A DNA stretch of 64,000 nucleotides from Xanthomonas dyei. Lineage in GTDB: Bacteria; Pseudomonadota; Gammaproteobacteria; Xanthomonadales; Xanthomonadaceae. Both the position numbers and the translations under genes were made by a program. The notes beneath the pieces are model-generated. The model was not told the DNA's origin, made no database searches, and saw nothing but the letters and a program-made list of their open reading frames with translations. Below are positions 30,643 through 39,436 of the stretch, one piece after another (within the stretch, counting starts at the first letter, position 1; each line of letters starts with the position of its first letter). The stretch lies in assembly GCF_002939865.1 (NCBI RefSeq), contig NZ_MDEE01000011.1, positions 1-64,000 of the forward strand, given 5' to 3'.

Positions 30643-32531
30643 ATCGTCGCCGCCGGTGTGCATGGCTGTGGCTGGCCGCAGCGATCGCACCGGCGGCGCA
30701 AGCCCAATCGCAAGTTTCGCCCACGCTGCAGGTGTCGGTTGTCGCATCGGAGTTGACTGCGTCAGAGCGCGCTGCAAGCCAGGCGCTGGTGCAGCAGGTC
30801 GAACAACGGTTGCCGACGGGCTGGATGATGCGCGACGCGGCACCCATTCAATTGCAGTGGCGCCGCGATCTGCCGGCGCAAGTGCACGGCCGCGCGATCG
30901 GCAATCGCATCCTGCTCGATCAGACGCTGTTGGATGCCTGGAGCATGCAGTCCGCCAGCGCACGCTCCGACATCGGCGCGCCAGCCACGCGGGCGGCGAT
31001 GGCAGCGTTGGTGCACGAATTGGCACATGTGCGCGATCGTGGAGCGGGCAGTGCGTTGTCGCGCGACCCACGCCTGCGCGATCTTGCCGGCTGGCAGGTG
31101 CGTCCCTGGCGAATCGGACGCGGCGCAAACCGCTTCAGCGACCGCAGTCCCGATGCTTACGAGCGGCATAGCCCGGCCGAATTCGTTGCGGTCAATCTCG
31201 AGCACTACGTGCTGGATGCGGACTATGCCTGCCGCCGTCCCGCGCTGGCGGCGTGGTTTTCCGAGCGGCTAGGACCGCCGCAGGACGCGGCAGCATGCGC
31301 GCCGACCTTGCCGTATCTGCAGGCCGACAACGATGCCGGTGCGATGTCGCTGCTGGCGTTGGACCCGGCGCGGGTCTATGCAGTGGACTATCTGCTTGCC
31401 GAAGGCAACGAACAGCCGATGAGTCGCTGGGGCCACAGCATGTTGCGGCTGGTGATCTGCGCGCCCGGTCGCGTGCCCGGGCCGGCGTGCCGGCTGGATC
31501 TGCAGTATCACCGCGTGCTGTCGTTTCGGGCATTCGTTGGTGATGTGCAGATCTCAAGCTGGCGTGGGCTGACCGGCTCGTATCCGTCGCGGTTGTTCGT
31601 GCTGCCGCTGAACCAGGTCATCGACGAATACACCAAGGTGGAACTGCGTGCCCTGTCGTCGGTGCCGCTGGCGCTGAGCCCGGATGAGATCGCCGCTTTG
31701 CTGACGCGCGCCGCGCAGGTGCACTGGAGCTACGACGGGCGCTATTACTTCATCAGCAACAACTGCGCGGTGGAAACCTACAAGCTGCTGCACGACAGTG
31801 TGCCGCGTCTGGCCGCAGCTGGGCTGTCGTCGATCACTCCGCGTGGCGTGCGCCAGCGCCTGCAGCGTGCCGGCCTTGCCGACCTGCGTGTGCTGGACGA
31901 CCGCGCGCAGGCCACACGTCAGGGTTATTACTTCGAATCGTCGGCCGCGCATTATCAGGCCATGTTCGATGTGCTTCGGCGCGGCATCCCGGTGCCGCAG
32001 ACGAGTGTGGTCCAGTGGTTGGATGCCGCGCCTGATGCACGCGCGCAGTGGTTCGAGCGCGGCGGCCTGCGCGAAACCGCAGCCGCATTGCTGCTGGAAC
32101 AAGCCGCGTTACGGCGGCAGGAACTGGTGGCGCGCGATGCGCTCAAGCGCCTGTTGCGGCCCGGCATTGCCGAGCGTGCAGCAGTGCAGGATCAACTACA
32201 GAGCCTGTTTGCACGACAGGCGCAGCTCAGTCACCCGGCGGCGCTTCTCGATGGCTCCGGTTTCGATGGCCCCGGCTACGGATTGCCGCAGGCCGACGAG
32301 CAGCAACGTGTGAGCGCGCAGGTCGCCCGGGCGAGCAGCGGCCTGGCCGATGGGTGGAAGCAATTGCAGGCCCTGGGCCGACAGCAGTTGCCGGCCGAGT
32401 TGCGTGCCGATCTGGAGCAGGGCGAGGCGAACATTGAAACGCTGCGCGCACGATTGCGGATGCTTGCACAGCCGGTGCAGGCGGTTGCGTCGGTGCCGGT
32501 GCCGGCGCACCAGGCGCTTGGCGAGCAATAA
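30639..32531 (+). CDS. DUF4105 protein with an HELAH motif
   Basis: 630 aa from a GTG that overlaps the DUF2388 stop. A basic n-region and hydrophobic stretch ending AQAQ form a signal peptide. The N-terminal third carries ALVHELAHVRD (H126, E127, H130) and a Glu in SPAEFVAVNLEHYVLD (about E181), arranged like a gluzincin metallopeptidase site. The DUF4105 part (about 225-460) has SRWGHSMLRLV, LDLQYHRVLSF and SNNCAVETYKLLHD. The C-terminal 170 residues are helical. Proteolytic activity is not proven. The pair with DUF2388 suggests an envelope function. Confidence 0.82.
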   Translation: MNRRRRCAWLWLAAAIAPAAQAQSQVSPTLQVSVVASELTASERAASQALVQQVEQRLPTGWMMRDAAPIQLQWRRDLPAQVHGRAIGNRILLDQTLLDAWSMQSASARSDIGAPATRAAMAALVHELAHVRDRGAGSALSRDPRLRDLAGWQVRPWRIGRGANRFSDRSPDAYERHSPAEFVAVNLEHYVLDADYACRRPALAAWFSERLGPPQDAAACAPTLPYLQADNDAGAMSLLALDPARVYAVDYLLAEGNEQPMSRWGHSMLRLVICAPGRVPGPACRLDLQYHRVLSFRAFVGDVQISSWRGLTGSYPSRLFVLPLNQVIDEYTKVELRALSSVPLALSPDEIAALLTRAAQVHWSYDGRYYFISNNCAVETYKLLHDSVPRLAAAGLSSITPRGVRQRLQRAGLADLRVLDDRAQATRQGYYFESSAAHYQAMFDVLRRGIPVPQTSVVQWLDAAPDARAQWFERGGLRETAAALLLEQAALRRQELVARDALKRLLRPGIAERAAVQDQLQSLFARQAQLSHPAALLDGSGFDGPGYGLPQADEQQRVSAQVARASSGLADGWKQLQALGRQQLPAELRADLEQGEANIETLRARLRMLAQPVQAVASVPVPAHQALGEQ

Positions 32532-32781
32532 GGTTGGCGTCTGCGTCGGTTGATGATGGCGCTACAGACATCGTGCAAGTGCAGTCGACAATCGGACAGG
32601 CGTGCGACTAAGTGGCGCTTCTAGACAGAGCGAGCGATTCGTTGCTGACGACCGCGCGCACGTAGCGTTCCCGCGCAAAAACCAGCGAAAAATGCGCGCT
32701 ATTCAGCACGTTTCAGCATGGAAGAGCGGCTTGCTGCCATCGAGTGCGCAGCAAGCCGGTACGTCTCTCTGCACGTGCTGC
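32532..32781. other. Intergenic, with hairpin
   Basis: CGGCTTGCTGC (32727-32737) pairs perfectly with GCAGCAAGCCG (32748-32758), loop ten bases. It lies behind the minus-strand lipoprotein gene, so it could be its terminator, though only a weak pyrimidine tract (CTCTTCC) follows on that strand. The rest shows nothing. Confidence 0.45.
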
Positions 32782-33162
32782 TCAGCTCGCCGGCTGTAAA
32801 TCCGCCTGGGTGGCGTACTGCCGCAACCACCGGCTCACCTGCGCATCGTTGCGGTAGCGCTGCAGCAGTTTGGCCAGGCGTGCCGGTGCGGGTGTGCAGA
32901 ACTGCGCAACCGCCACTTCGATTTCGTGGCGACGGTCGGCGTCATACGGTTCTTCACCGGCGAAGTGTTCGCAGGTGTCGTAGTCCTCCACCAGCTTGCG
33001 CACATCCTCCGGCATGCCGCACAGGCCTGCCGGATGTTGCAGCCATTCGTCTTCCACCTTGGGATCGGTGCAGGCGACCGCAGCGGAGGCCGGCGCAGGG
33101 GCCGGTTCCGCGGTGCAGGCAGCCAGCAGCCCCAACGTCAGGGCAACGGCCAGGCGACGCAT
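32782..33162 (-). CDS. Small lipoprotein of unknown function
   Basis: 126 aa. [16 protein letters not shown] has a clean lipobox with the modified Cys at position 16. After it comes a short Ala/Pro linker, then a charged region with four Cys (ACTDPK, LCGMPE, TCEHFA, FCTPAP) that could form two disulfides in the periplasm. No family was recognised. The stop of efpL overlaps its start by one base, so the two genes share a transcript. Confidence 0.7.
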   Translation of the reverse strand: MRRLAVALTLGLLAACTAEPAPAPASAAVACTDPKVEDEWLQHPAGLCGMPEDVRKLVEDYDTCEHFAGEEPYDADRRHEIEVAVAQFCTPAPARLAKLLQRYRNDAQVSRWLRQYATQADLQPAS

Positions 33163-33728
33163 CAGTCGGCGCGTCCGGCAAATTCGCCGGTGGTGGTGTT
33201 GACCAGCACGCGCTCACCGTTGGTGATGTACTCGGGCACCATGATTTCCATGCCGGTGTTGAGCTTGGCCGGTTTGGGACGCTTGGTGGCGGTGCCGCCC
33301 TTGAGCTCCGGCGGCGTCTCGATCACTTCCAGCGTCACCGTCTGCGGCAGCTGCACCGCCACCGGCTGGTCGTCGATCACCTGCACATAGATGCCGGTCA
33401 AGCCATCGGTGATGTAGCCGGCATCGGTGCCGATCACATCGGCGTCCAAGGTGTAGGGCGTGAAGTCTTCGTCGTCCATGAACACGAACGCCTCGCCATC
33501 CTTGTACGAAAACGTGGACAGGCGACGCAGCAGCTCCACTTCGGGCAGATTGTCGTCGGCATCGAAGCTGGCATCGGTTTTTACGCCGCCCGGCACGCTG
33601 TACATGATGAAGCGGAAGCGCACGTTGCCGCCGCGCCCTTGCGGCGAGCTGCGCTCGATGTCGCGAATCTGGTAAATGCCGCCGTTGTATTCGACGACGT
33701 TGCCTTTCTTGATGTCGTTAGCTTTCAT
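33162..33728 (-). CDS. efpL: Elongation factor P-like protein EfpL (YeiP)
   Basis: 188 aa three-domain EF-P paralogue: [20 protein letters not shown], then a tip loop [12 protein letters not shown] with Arg at about position 32 where canonical EF-P has the modified Lys, and the DAGYITDGL and LPQTVTLEV blocks. It relieves ribosome stalling at Pro-rich and some other motifs. YeiP members use the Arg tip without lysylation. The start at 33728 has no Shine-Dalgarno: the GGGAAT repeat arm abuts the ATG directly. Confidence 0.93.
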   Translation of the reverse strand: MKANDIKKGNVVEYNGGIYQIRDIERSSPQGRGGNVRFRFIMYSVPGGVKTDASFDADDNLPEVELLRRLSTFSYKDGEAFVFMDDEDFTPYTLDADVIGTDAGYITDGLTGIYVQVIDDQPVAVQLPQTVTLEVIETPPELKGGTATKRPKPAKLNTGMEIMVPEYITNGERVLVNTTTGEFAGRAD

Positions 33729-33827
33729 GGGAATCGTGAGTAGGGAATAGGGAATTGGAAAAGCCGGTAGCGGGGTGCTGAGAGTAGGGCGCTGTTGCGA
33801 TTCCCCATTCTCGATTCCCCATTCCCG
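33729..33827. repeat. GGGAAT-type tandem inverted repeat (no gene inside)
   Basis: Left arm 33729-33757 holds three GGGAAT units (with CGTGAGTA and A between). Right arm 33798-33826 is the reverse, with ATTCCCC-type units. The arms can fold over a roughly 40-base loop. The shape resembles the G-rich tandem arms around the four-helix gene at 44226-44664, but there is no ORF here. A single related arm lies at 42047-42069. Confidence 0.65.
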
Positions 33828-33829
33828 GC

Positions 33830-34600
33830 CTACTTGGGCGCCAACCGCACGCCGCCGTCCAGGCGAATCGTTTCGCCGTTGAGGTAGCGGTTGCGCAGGA
33901 TGAAGGCGACGGTGTCGGCGTATTCGTCGGGCTGGCCCAGGCGCGAGGGGAACGGGATGGAGGCGGACAGCGATTGCTGCACGGCCTCGGGCATGCCGTC
34001 GACCATCGGGGTCCAGAACACGCCCGGTGCAATCGTCATCACGCGGATGCCAAAGCGCGCCAGTTCGCGCGCCATCGGCAAGGTCATGCCAACCACGCCG
34101 CCCTTGCTGGCGGCGTAGGCCGCCTGGCCGATCTGACCTTCATAGGCGGCTACCGATGCGGTGTTGACGATCACCCCGCGCTCGCCATCGTCGCCGGCGG
34201 CGTTGTGCTGCATCACATCGGCCGCGGCCTTGGCGACATTGAAGCTGCCGACCAGATTGACCAGCACGGTGGTGCGGAAGGTCGCCAACGGCATGGGCGC
34301 CTCCTTGCCCAGCACACGGCCGGCGCCGAGGATGCCGGCGCAGTTCACCGCAAGATTCAGCCCGCCCAGCGCTTGCGCGGCCTGCGCGATATTGGCGGAC
34401 ACCTGCGCTTCGTCGGTGACATCGGTGGCGAAGTAATGCGCGTTACCGGCACCCAGCAACGCCAGCGCCGCATCGGCCTTGTCGGCATTGACGTCGAATA
34501 ACGCGACCTTGCCGCCGTCTGCAACGATGCGTTGCGCCACCGCCAGGCCCAGGCCGGACACGCCGCCGGTGATGACGGCAAGAACAGAGGATGACTGCAT
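33830..34600 (-). CDS. Short-chain dehydrogenase (3-hydroxyacyl-CoA dehydrogenase-like)
   Basis: 256 aa SDR. NAD fold [22 protein letters not shown], and the active site [20 protein letters not shown] with Ser upstream in [10 protein letters not shown]. It most resembles type-II 3-hydroxyacyl-CoA dehydrogenases (HSD17B10-like), which act in branched-chain acyl-CoA breakdown. Followed on the same strand by a HMG-CoA lyase and an enoyl-CoA hydratase gene, which fits leucine or isovalerate catabolism, though only part of the pathway is here. The start ATG 34600 is chosen from family length. Confidence 0.86.
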   Translation of the reverse strand: MQSSSVLAVITGGVSGLGLAVAQRIVADGGKVALFDVNADKADAALALLGAGNAHYFATDVTDEAQVSANIAQAAQALGGLNLAVNCAGILGAGRVLGKEAPMPLATFRTTVLVNLVGSFNVAKAAADVMQHNAAGDDGERGVIVNTASVAAYEGQIGQAAYAASKGGVVGMTLPMARELARFGIRVMTIAPGVFWTPMVDGMPEAVQQSLSASIPFPSRLGQPDEYADTVAFILRNRYLNGETIRLDGGVRLAPK

Positions 34601-34745
34601 GCGGTGGTTCCCTGGTAGAGACATGACTGCCGACGGCTGTCGGCACGCCAACGGTGGCCGAGACGGCCGGCAATTCTAGCCGAAGCCTTTGCGCGATCGT
34701 GCCGGGGGATGCTTGTGCTGCAACGGCAACGGCAACGGCGCGGTG

Positions 34746-35642
34746 TCAGCCGGCGGCCGCCAGCGCCTTGCCGACCTTGCTGCCGGTGTCGCGGCCCAGG
34801 AGCTGCGCCAGCCAGCGGCCGGTGTGGGCAAGGGCAGGCAGGTCGATCCCGGTCGAGATGCCCAGGCCGTGCAGCAGATACACCACGTCTTCGCTGGCGA
34901 CATTGCCGCTGGCGCCCTTGGCGTATGGGCAGCCACCGGCGCCGGACACCGCGGCATCGACCACGCGCACGCCTTGTTCCAGGCAGGCGGCGATGTTGGC
35001 CAGCGCCTGCCCGTAGGTGTCGTGGAAATGCACCGCCAGTGCGTGCATTGGCACCACCTCTGCCACTGCGGCCAGCATCTGGCGCGCCTTGCGCGGGGTG
35101 CCGACGCCGATGGTGTCGCCCAGCGAAATTTCGTAGCAGCCCAGTGCGTACAGCCGCTGCGCGACGTCCACCACGTCGGCCACTGGCACCTCGCCTTGAT
35201 ACGGGCAACCCAGCACCGTGGAGACGTAGCCCCGCACGCGCACGCCGTCGCTGGCAGCCTGTGCAAGGATCGGCCGGAACCGCTCGATCGATTCGTCGAT
35301 ACCGGCATTGGTATTGGTGCGGTTGAAGGCCTCCGACGCGGCGGTGAAGACCGCCACTTCCTGCGCGCCGGCCGCTTGCGCCCGCGTATAGCCCTGCAGG
35401 TTCGGCACCAGCACCGGATAGGCGATGTCTGGCGCCTGGGTGATGCCGGCGAAGACCTCGGCTGCGTCGGCCAGCTGCGGCACCCAGCGCGGGCTCACGA
35501 AGCTGGTCGCCTCGATGGTGCGCAGGCCGGTGGCCGACAACCGATCGATCAACGCGATCTTGTCGGCGGTGGCGACCGGCTGCGCCTCGTTCTGCAGCCC
35601 ATCGCGCGGGCCGACCTCGACAATGCGCACGAAGTCGTTCAT
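34746..35642 (-). CDS. Hydroxymethylglutaryl-CoA lyase
   Basis: 298 aa TIM-barrel enzyme that splits HMG-CoA into acetoacetate and acetyl-CoA, the last step of leucine breakdown. EVGPRDGLQNE carries the catalytic/metal residues. The active-site loop GGCPYAKGASGNVASEDVV contains the conserved Cys. SLGDTIGVGTP and HFHDTYGQALANI hold the metal ligands. It is in line with the enoyl-CoA hydratase and the SDR gene. Confidence 0.93.
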   Translation of the reverse strand: MNDFVRIVEVGPRDGLQNEAQPVATADKIALIDRLSATGLRTIEATSFVSPRWVPQLADAAEVFAGITQAPDIAYPVLVPNLQGYTRAQAAGAQEVAVFTAASEAFNRTNTNAGIDESIERFRPILAQAASDGVRVRGYVSTVLGCPYQGEVPVADVVDVAQRLYALGCYEISLGDTIGVGTPRKARQMLAAVAEVVPMHALAVHFHDTYGQALANIAACLEQGVRVVDAAVSGAGGCPYAKGASGNVASEDVVYLLHGLGISTGIDLPALAHTGRWLAQLLGRDTGSKVGKALAAAG

Positions 35643-35676
35643 GCGCGAGCCCCGCCGCGCACAACGGCCAACGCAC

Positions 35677-36489
35677 TCATGCCGCGTTCTCCGGCACCCA
35701 GGCCGGCGAGCGTTTTTCCAGGAATGCGCTCAGGCCCTCCTGACCTTCCGGAGAGACGCGCAAGCGGGCGATCCATGCGGCGTTGGCGGCATCGACGGCA
35801 TCGCGGTCGGCGGCTGGCAGCACCGAGCGGACCAGCGACTTGGCCGTGCTGGCGGCCAGCGGCGCGGCCGCCAGCAGCAGGCGCACCTGCCGCTCCACCG
35901 CGATGTCTAGTTGATCGGCCGCCACCAGTTGATGCAGCAGCCCCAACAACTGCGCGGTACCGGCGTCGAAGATCTCGCCGGTGGCGAACCAACGGCGCGC
36001 CTGGCGTGCGCCGATGGCGGCGATGACATACGGCGAAATCACCGCGGGCAAGAGCCCGAGCTTGCTTTCGGTCAGGCCGAAGCGCGCCTCGGTGCAGCCG
36101 ATGGCGATATCGCAGCACGCCACCAGTCCCACGCCGCCGCCGAAAGCTGCGCCGTTAACGCGCGCGATGGTGGGTTTGGGTAGTTCGTCGAGCGTACGCA
36201 TCAGGCGCGCCAGCGCCAACGCATCGGCGGCATTCTCGGCCTCGCTGGCGGTGGCCATACCGCGCATCCAGTGCAGGTCGGCGCCGGCAGAGAAGGCGCC
36301 GCCGTCACCGGTCAGGATCACCACGCGAATGTGCGCCGCCGTGCCGGCCTGCCGCAACGCGTCGGTCAACGCGGCAATCAAGGTCGCATCGAAGGCGTTG
36401 TGCACGGTCGGGCGGTGCAGCCGCAGCGTGCGGACCGGTCCGTGGTCCTCAACGATCAAGCCGGTGTCCTGCATTGCGGATGCGTCCAT
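35677..36489 (-). CDS. Enoyl-CoA hydratase/isomerase family protein
   Basis: About 270 aa crotonase fold. Oxyanion-hole regions GGAFSAGADLHWM and VNGAAFGGGVGLVACCDIAIG, and the later FGLTESKLGLLPAVISPYV. Such enzymes hydrate methylglutaconyl-CoA (LiuC) when next to HMG-CoA lyase, so I favour that substrate, but the call is by context. Starts at 36489, 36507 or 36534 are possible and no Shine-Dalgarno decides. Divergent from the feo genes. Confidence 0.85.
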   Translation of the reverse strand: MDASAMQDTGLIVEDHGPVRTLRLHRPTVHNAFDATLIAALTDALRQAGTAAHIRVVILTGDGGAFSAGADLHWMRGMATASEAENAADALALARLMRTLDELPKPTIARVNGAAFGGGVGLVACCDIAIGCTEARFGLTESKLGLLPAVISPYVIAAIGARQARRWFATGEIFDAGTAQLLGLLHQLVAADQLDIAVERQVRLLLAAAPLAASTAKSLVRSVLPAADRDAVDAANAAWIARLRVSPEGQEGLSAFLEKRSPAWVPENAA

Positions 36490-36552
36490 GAATGGGATGC
36501 GAACCATGATAGCGGCACGGGTCGCCGGAGCCATGACGCGGTGCGTCGATGC

Positions 36553-36576
36553 TAGAATTGAGAACCATTCCTAACA
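36553..36576 (+). promoter_or_regulatory. feo promoter with Fur-box-like site
   Basis: TAGAAT (36553-36558) is a -10 match. It is followed at once by TGAGAACCATTC (36559-36570) within AATTGAGAACCATTCCTAAC, close to the TGAGAAtCATTCTCA type of Fur site. Fur with iron would block the promoter and shut iron uptake. Typical placement for feoAB. Confidence 0.72.
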
Positions 36577-36590
36577 ATCAGGCCGTCTTT

Positions 36591-36839
36591 GTGACGCTGT
36601 CCGATATGCCTTTGCATCGCGCCGCCATCGTGGACTCCGTGGAGGATCGTCTCCCCAACGACACGATCGCCCGGCGCCTGCGCGAGCTGGGGTTTGTCGC
36701 AGGCGAGGAGGTCACCGTGTTGGCCACCGGGCCGGTCGGCCGCGAGCCATTGCTGGTGCAGGTCGGTTACACGCGTTTTGCCCTGCGCCGCAGCGAAGCC
36801 GCGCGCGTGCAGGTGCGGCCAGACGGAGCATCGGCATGA
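36591..36839 (+). CDS. feoA: Ferrous iron transport protein A
   Basis: 82 aa SH3-like protein from GTG 36591. An AGG at 36580-36582 gives the only Shine-Dalgarno. The ATG at 36606 lacks one. LRELGFVAGEEVTVLA and PLLVQVGYTRFALRRSEA are FeoA-typical. It assists FeoB at the inner membrane. The stop overlaps the feoB ATG (ATGA). The Fur box just upstream predicts iron repression. Confidence 0.88.
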   Translation: MTLSDMPLHRAAIVDSVEDRLPNDTIARRLRELGFVAGEEVTVLATGPVGREPLLVQVGYTRFALRRSEAARVQVRPDGASA

Positions 36840-38695
36840 ATGCGGCGGCCGTGCCGTTGCGTCTGGCGCTGGTGGGCAACCCCAACAGCGGCAAGACCGC
36901 GCTGTTCAATCAGCTCACCGGCAGCCGCCAGAAAGTGGCCAACTACACCGGCGTCACCGTCGAGCGCAAGGAAGGGCATTTCCGTGCGCCGTCCGGCCGC
37001 GACTTTGCGGTGCTCGATCTGCCCGGCGCCTACAGCCTGCAACCGGCCAGCCTGGACGAGGCGATCACCCGCGACCTGTGCCGCGGTTTCTACCCCGGCG
37101 AGCCGGCGCCGGACGTGCTGGTGTGCGTGATAGATGCCACCAATCTGCGCCTGCATCTGCGCTTTGCGCTGGAGCTGCGCGAGTTGGGGCGGCCGATGAT
37201 CGTGGCACTGAACATGGTCGATGCGGCGCAACGGCGTGGCATCGTGATCGATCTGCCGGCCCTGGAGCAGGCGCTCGGCGTGCCGGTGGTGGAGACCGTG
37301 GCGGTGCGACGCGGCGGCGCCAAGGCGCTGGTCGAGCGCATCGATGCGCAGGCCGCCAGCCTGGCGGCACCGACCGCCACGCCGCCTGTCGACGGTAATT
37401 ACCATGCGCAGGTTCGGCAGATCCTGAGCGCGGCGGTGACCATGCCGACGCGGACCTCGCGCGTGGACGATGCGCTGGACCGTTGGCTGCTGCATCCCAT
37501 CTGGGGCTTGGTGACGCTGGCGGTGGTGATGTTCCTGATCTTCCAGGCGGTGTACGCCTGGGCCACGCCGCTGATGGACCTGATCGATGCCGGCACCGCA
37601 CTGCTGGGCCAGTGGGTGGGCACCACGCTGCCGGAGGGCCCGCTCAACAGTCTGCTCAAGGACGGCATCATCGCCGGCCTGGGCGGGGTGATCGTCTTCC
37701 TGCCGCAGATCTTGATCCTGTTCGCCTTCATTCTGGCGCTGGAAGAATCCGGCTATCTGCCGCGTGCGGCATTCCTGCTCGATCGCATGATGGCGGCGGC
37801 CGGCCTGTCCGGGCGCTCGTTCATTCCGTTGCTGTCGAGCTTTGCGTGCGCGGTGCCGGGCATCATGTCCACGCGCAGCATCCAGGATCCGCGCGATCGC
37901 CTTGCCACCATCATGGTCGCGCCATTGATGACGTGCTCGGCGCGGTTGCCGGTATATGCGCTGCTGATCGGTGCCTTCATCCCGCAAAAAACCGTGTGGG
38001 GCATTTTCAATCAGCAGGGACTAGTGCTGTTTGCGCTGTATGCCGCCGCCATCGTCAGCGCGTTGCTGGTGTCGTGGACCATGAAGAAGTGGCGTCGCGA
38101 CAAAAGCGAGCATCCCTTGATGCTGGAACTACCGTCGTACCGCGTGCCGCAGCTGCGCGACCTGGCCTTGGGCTTGTGGGAACGCGCGGTGATCTTTCTC
38201 AAGCGCGTCGGCGGCATCATCCTGGCGCTGACCATTCTGCTGTGGTTCCTGTTGTCGTTCCCGGCTGCGCCGGCCAATGCCACCTTGCCGCCGATCGACT
38301 ACAGCTTTGCCGGCCGCATCGGCCACGCGATGGCGGTGTTCTTCGCCCCACTGGGCTTCAACTGGCAGATCTGCATCGCGCTGATTCCCGGCCTGGCTGC
38401 GCGCGAAGTGGCGGTGGCATCGCTGGCCACCGTCTATGCGTTGTCGGCTGCCGATGACGATGCAGCGGCGCAGGCCTTATCGCCGTTGATCAGCGACGGC
38501 TGGTCGCTGGCCACCGCGCTGTCGCTACTGGTCTGGTATATCTACGCGCCGATGTGCATCTCCACCCTGGCCACGATCAAGCGCGAAACCAACTCGTGGA
38601 AGCAGATGACCATCAGTGCGGTCTATCTGTTCGCACTGGCCTACCTTGCCTCGCTGGTGACTTACCAGCTGGCCGTGCTGTTTGGTGCCGGCTGA
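36836..38695 (+). CDS. feoB: Ferrous iron transporter FeoB
   Basis: 619 aa, shorter than E. coli FeoB (773 aa) but within the range of short FeoB proteins. The N-terminal G domain has LVGNPNSGKTALFNQLTG (P-loop) and DLPGAYSL, with ALNMVDAA as the G4 region. It is followed by a helical GDI-like domain and two Gate motifs of membrane helices, including LLSSFACAVPGIMSTR. Imports Fe(II) across the inner membrane. Coupled to feoA. A Cys-rich small protein follows within two bases. Confidence 0.96.
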   Translation: MNAAAVPLRLALVGNPNSGKTALFNQLTGSRQKVANYTGVTVERKEGHFRAPSGRDFAVLDLPGAYSLQPASLDEAITRDLCRGFYPGEPAPDVLVCVIDATNLRLHLRFALELRELGRPMIVALNMVDAAQRRGIVIDLPALEQALGVPVVETVAVRRGGAKALVERIDAQAASLAAPTATPPVDGNYHAQVRQILSAAVTMPTRTSRVDDALDRWLLHPIWGLVTLAVVMFLIFQAVYAWATPLMDLIDAGTALLGQWVGTTLPEGPLNSLLKDGIIAGLGGVIVFLPQILILFAFILALEESGYLPRAAFLLDRMMAAAGLSGRSFIPLLSSFACAVPGIMSTRSIQDPRDRLATIMVAPLMTCSARLPVYALLIGAFIPQKTVWGIFNQQGLVLFALYAAAIVSALLVSWTMKKWRRDKSEHPLMLELPSYRVPQLRDLALGLWERAVIFLKRVGGIILALTILLWFLLSFPAAPANATLPPIDYSFAGRIGHAMAVFFAPLGFNWQICIALIPGLAAREVAVASLATVYALSAADDDAAAQALSPLISDGWSLATALSLLVWYIYAPMCISTLATIKRETNSWKQMTISAVYLFALAYLASLVTYQLAVLFGAG

Positions 38696-38696
38696 C

Positions 38697-38951
38697 ATGG
38701 ATCTTTCGCTCACCCTGCAATACATGGTCATCGCCGTCGCGGTGCTGCTCAGCCTGTGGGTGGTGATGAAGAAGCAGTTCCCGAGTGTCTTGCGCGGGAT
38801 GCGGGGCGCGCTGGCGCTGGCGTTGCTGCGCGATGGACGACCGACCTGGATGCAGACCCTGGGACGACGCGTGGCGCCTCCAGCCACGCAGGGCAGTGCG
38901 GCCTGCGGTGGTTGCGACAGTTGCGGCCCTGCGCCAACGCGCAAGCATTGA
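38697..38951 (+). CDS. FeoB-associated small Cys-rich membrane protein
   Basis: 84 aa. One N-terminal transmembrane helix (TLQYMVIAVAVLLSLWVV), a basic middle part, and a tail ending GSAACGGCDSCGPAP with a C-x-x-C-x-x-C cluster. Stands right behind feoB. It resembles in layout the small FeoB-associated Cys-rich proteins and may take the FeoC place, but the sequence family is a different one (DUF6587-like) and its role is inferred from position. Confidence 0.7.
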   Translation: MDLSLTLQYMVIAVAVLLSLWVVMKKQFPSVLRGMRGALALALLRDGRPTWMQTLGRRVAPPATQGSAACGGCDSCGPAPTRKH

Positions 38952-39011
38952 TCCCGTTCGCCTCCGCTACACTTGCGCGGCCGCAGGACGCGGCGCGACA
39001 GGGGGCGGTGC

Positions 39012-39402
39012 ATGCGTTTGCTGGTGTTGTTGGCGGTCTTGGCCGCGGTTGCGGGTTTGTACAACGATGGTGGCAATGCGCTTGACGAGACGCAGGTGCG
39101 CGATTTCTACGCGGCGCACGACAAGGCGATGGTGAGTCAGGTCCAACGGCGAGTGGGCACAGGTGCTGCAGCAGATGCGCCCCGTGGCCGAGCCGGAAGA
39201 ATTGATCGACTACAAGCGCTCGATTACCAAGATCGAGATCGCGCCGGATGACCAATCGGCGATGGTCGAAACACGCGCCACGCTCGGCCTGCCGGGTCTG
39301 CGCATGACCTTCCGTTCGCGCGACAAGCTGGTGCGCAAGCGCTGGAAGACCTTGATCACGCGTAGCGCAGGCACCGCCTGGGTTGGTCCGGCGTATCGGT
39401 AG
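39012..39402 (+). pseudogene. Small exported protein, frameshifted
   Basis: The frame from ATG 39012 starts MRLLVLLAVLAAVAGLYNDG (signal/anchor) and continues DETQVRDFYAAHDKAMVS, then turns to unrelated residues. From about 39139 the next frame reads SNGEWAQVLQQMRPVAEPEE and continues with a coherent protein ending TAWVGPAYR before TAG at 39400. One extra base near 39137-39138 (GTGAGTCAGG) explains the break: removing it joins the two parts to about 129 aa. It is either a real mutation or a sequencing error. Family unknown. Confidence 0.7.
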
Positions 39403-39436
39403 CCTGCAGCGACAGCGGCTTCTTTGCTTCCGCTAA

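Noticed and set aside
28797-30713. A 638-aa minus-strand open frame over the FAD dehydrogenase
   Set aside because: No motif or signal. It runs opposite a clear FAD enzyme and into the DUF2388 gene. It is a codon-bias artefact.
36549-36605. ATG 36549 as the feoA start
   Set aside because: It would place the Fur-box-like site and -10 inside the gene. GTG 36591 has the only Shine-Dalgarno.
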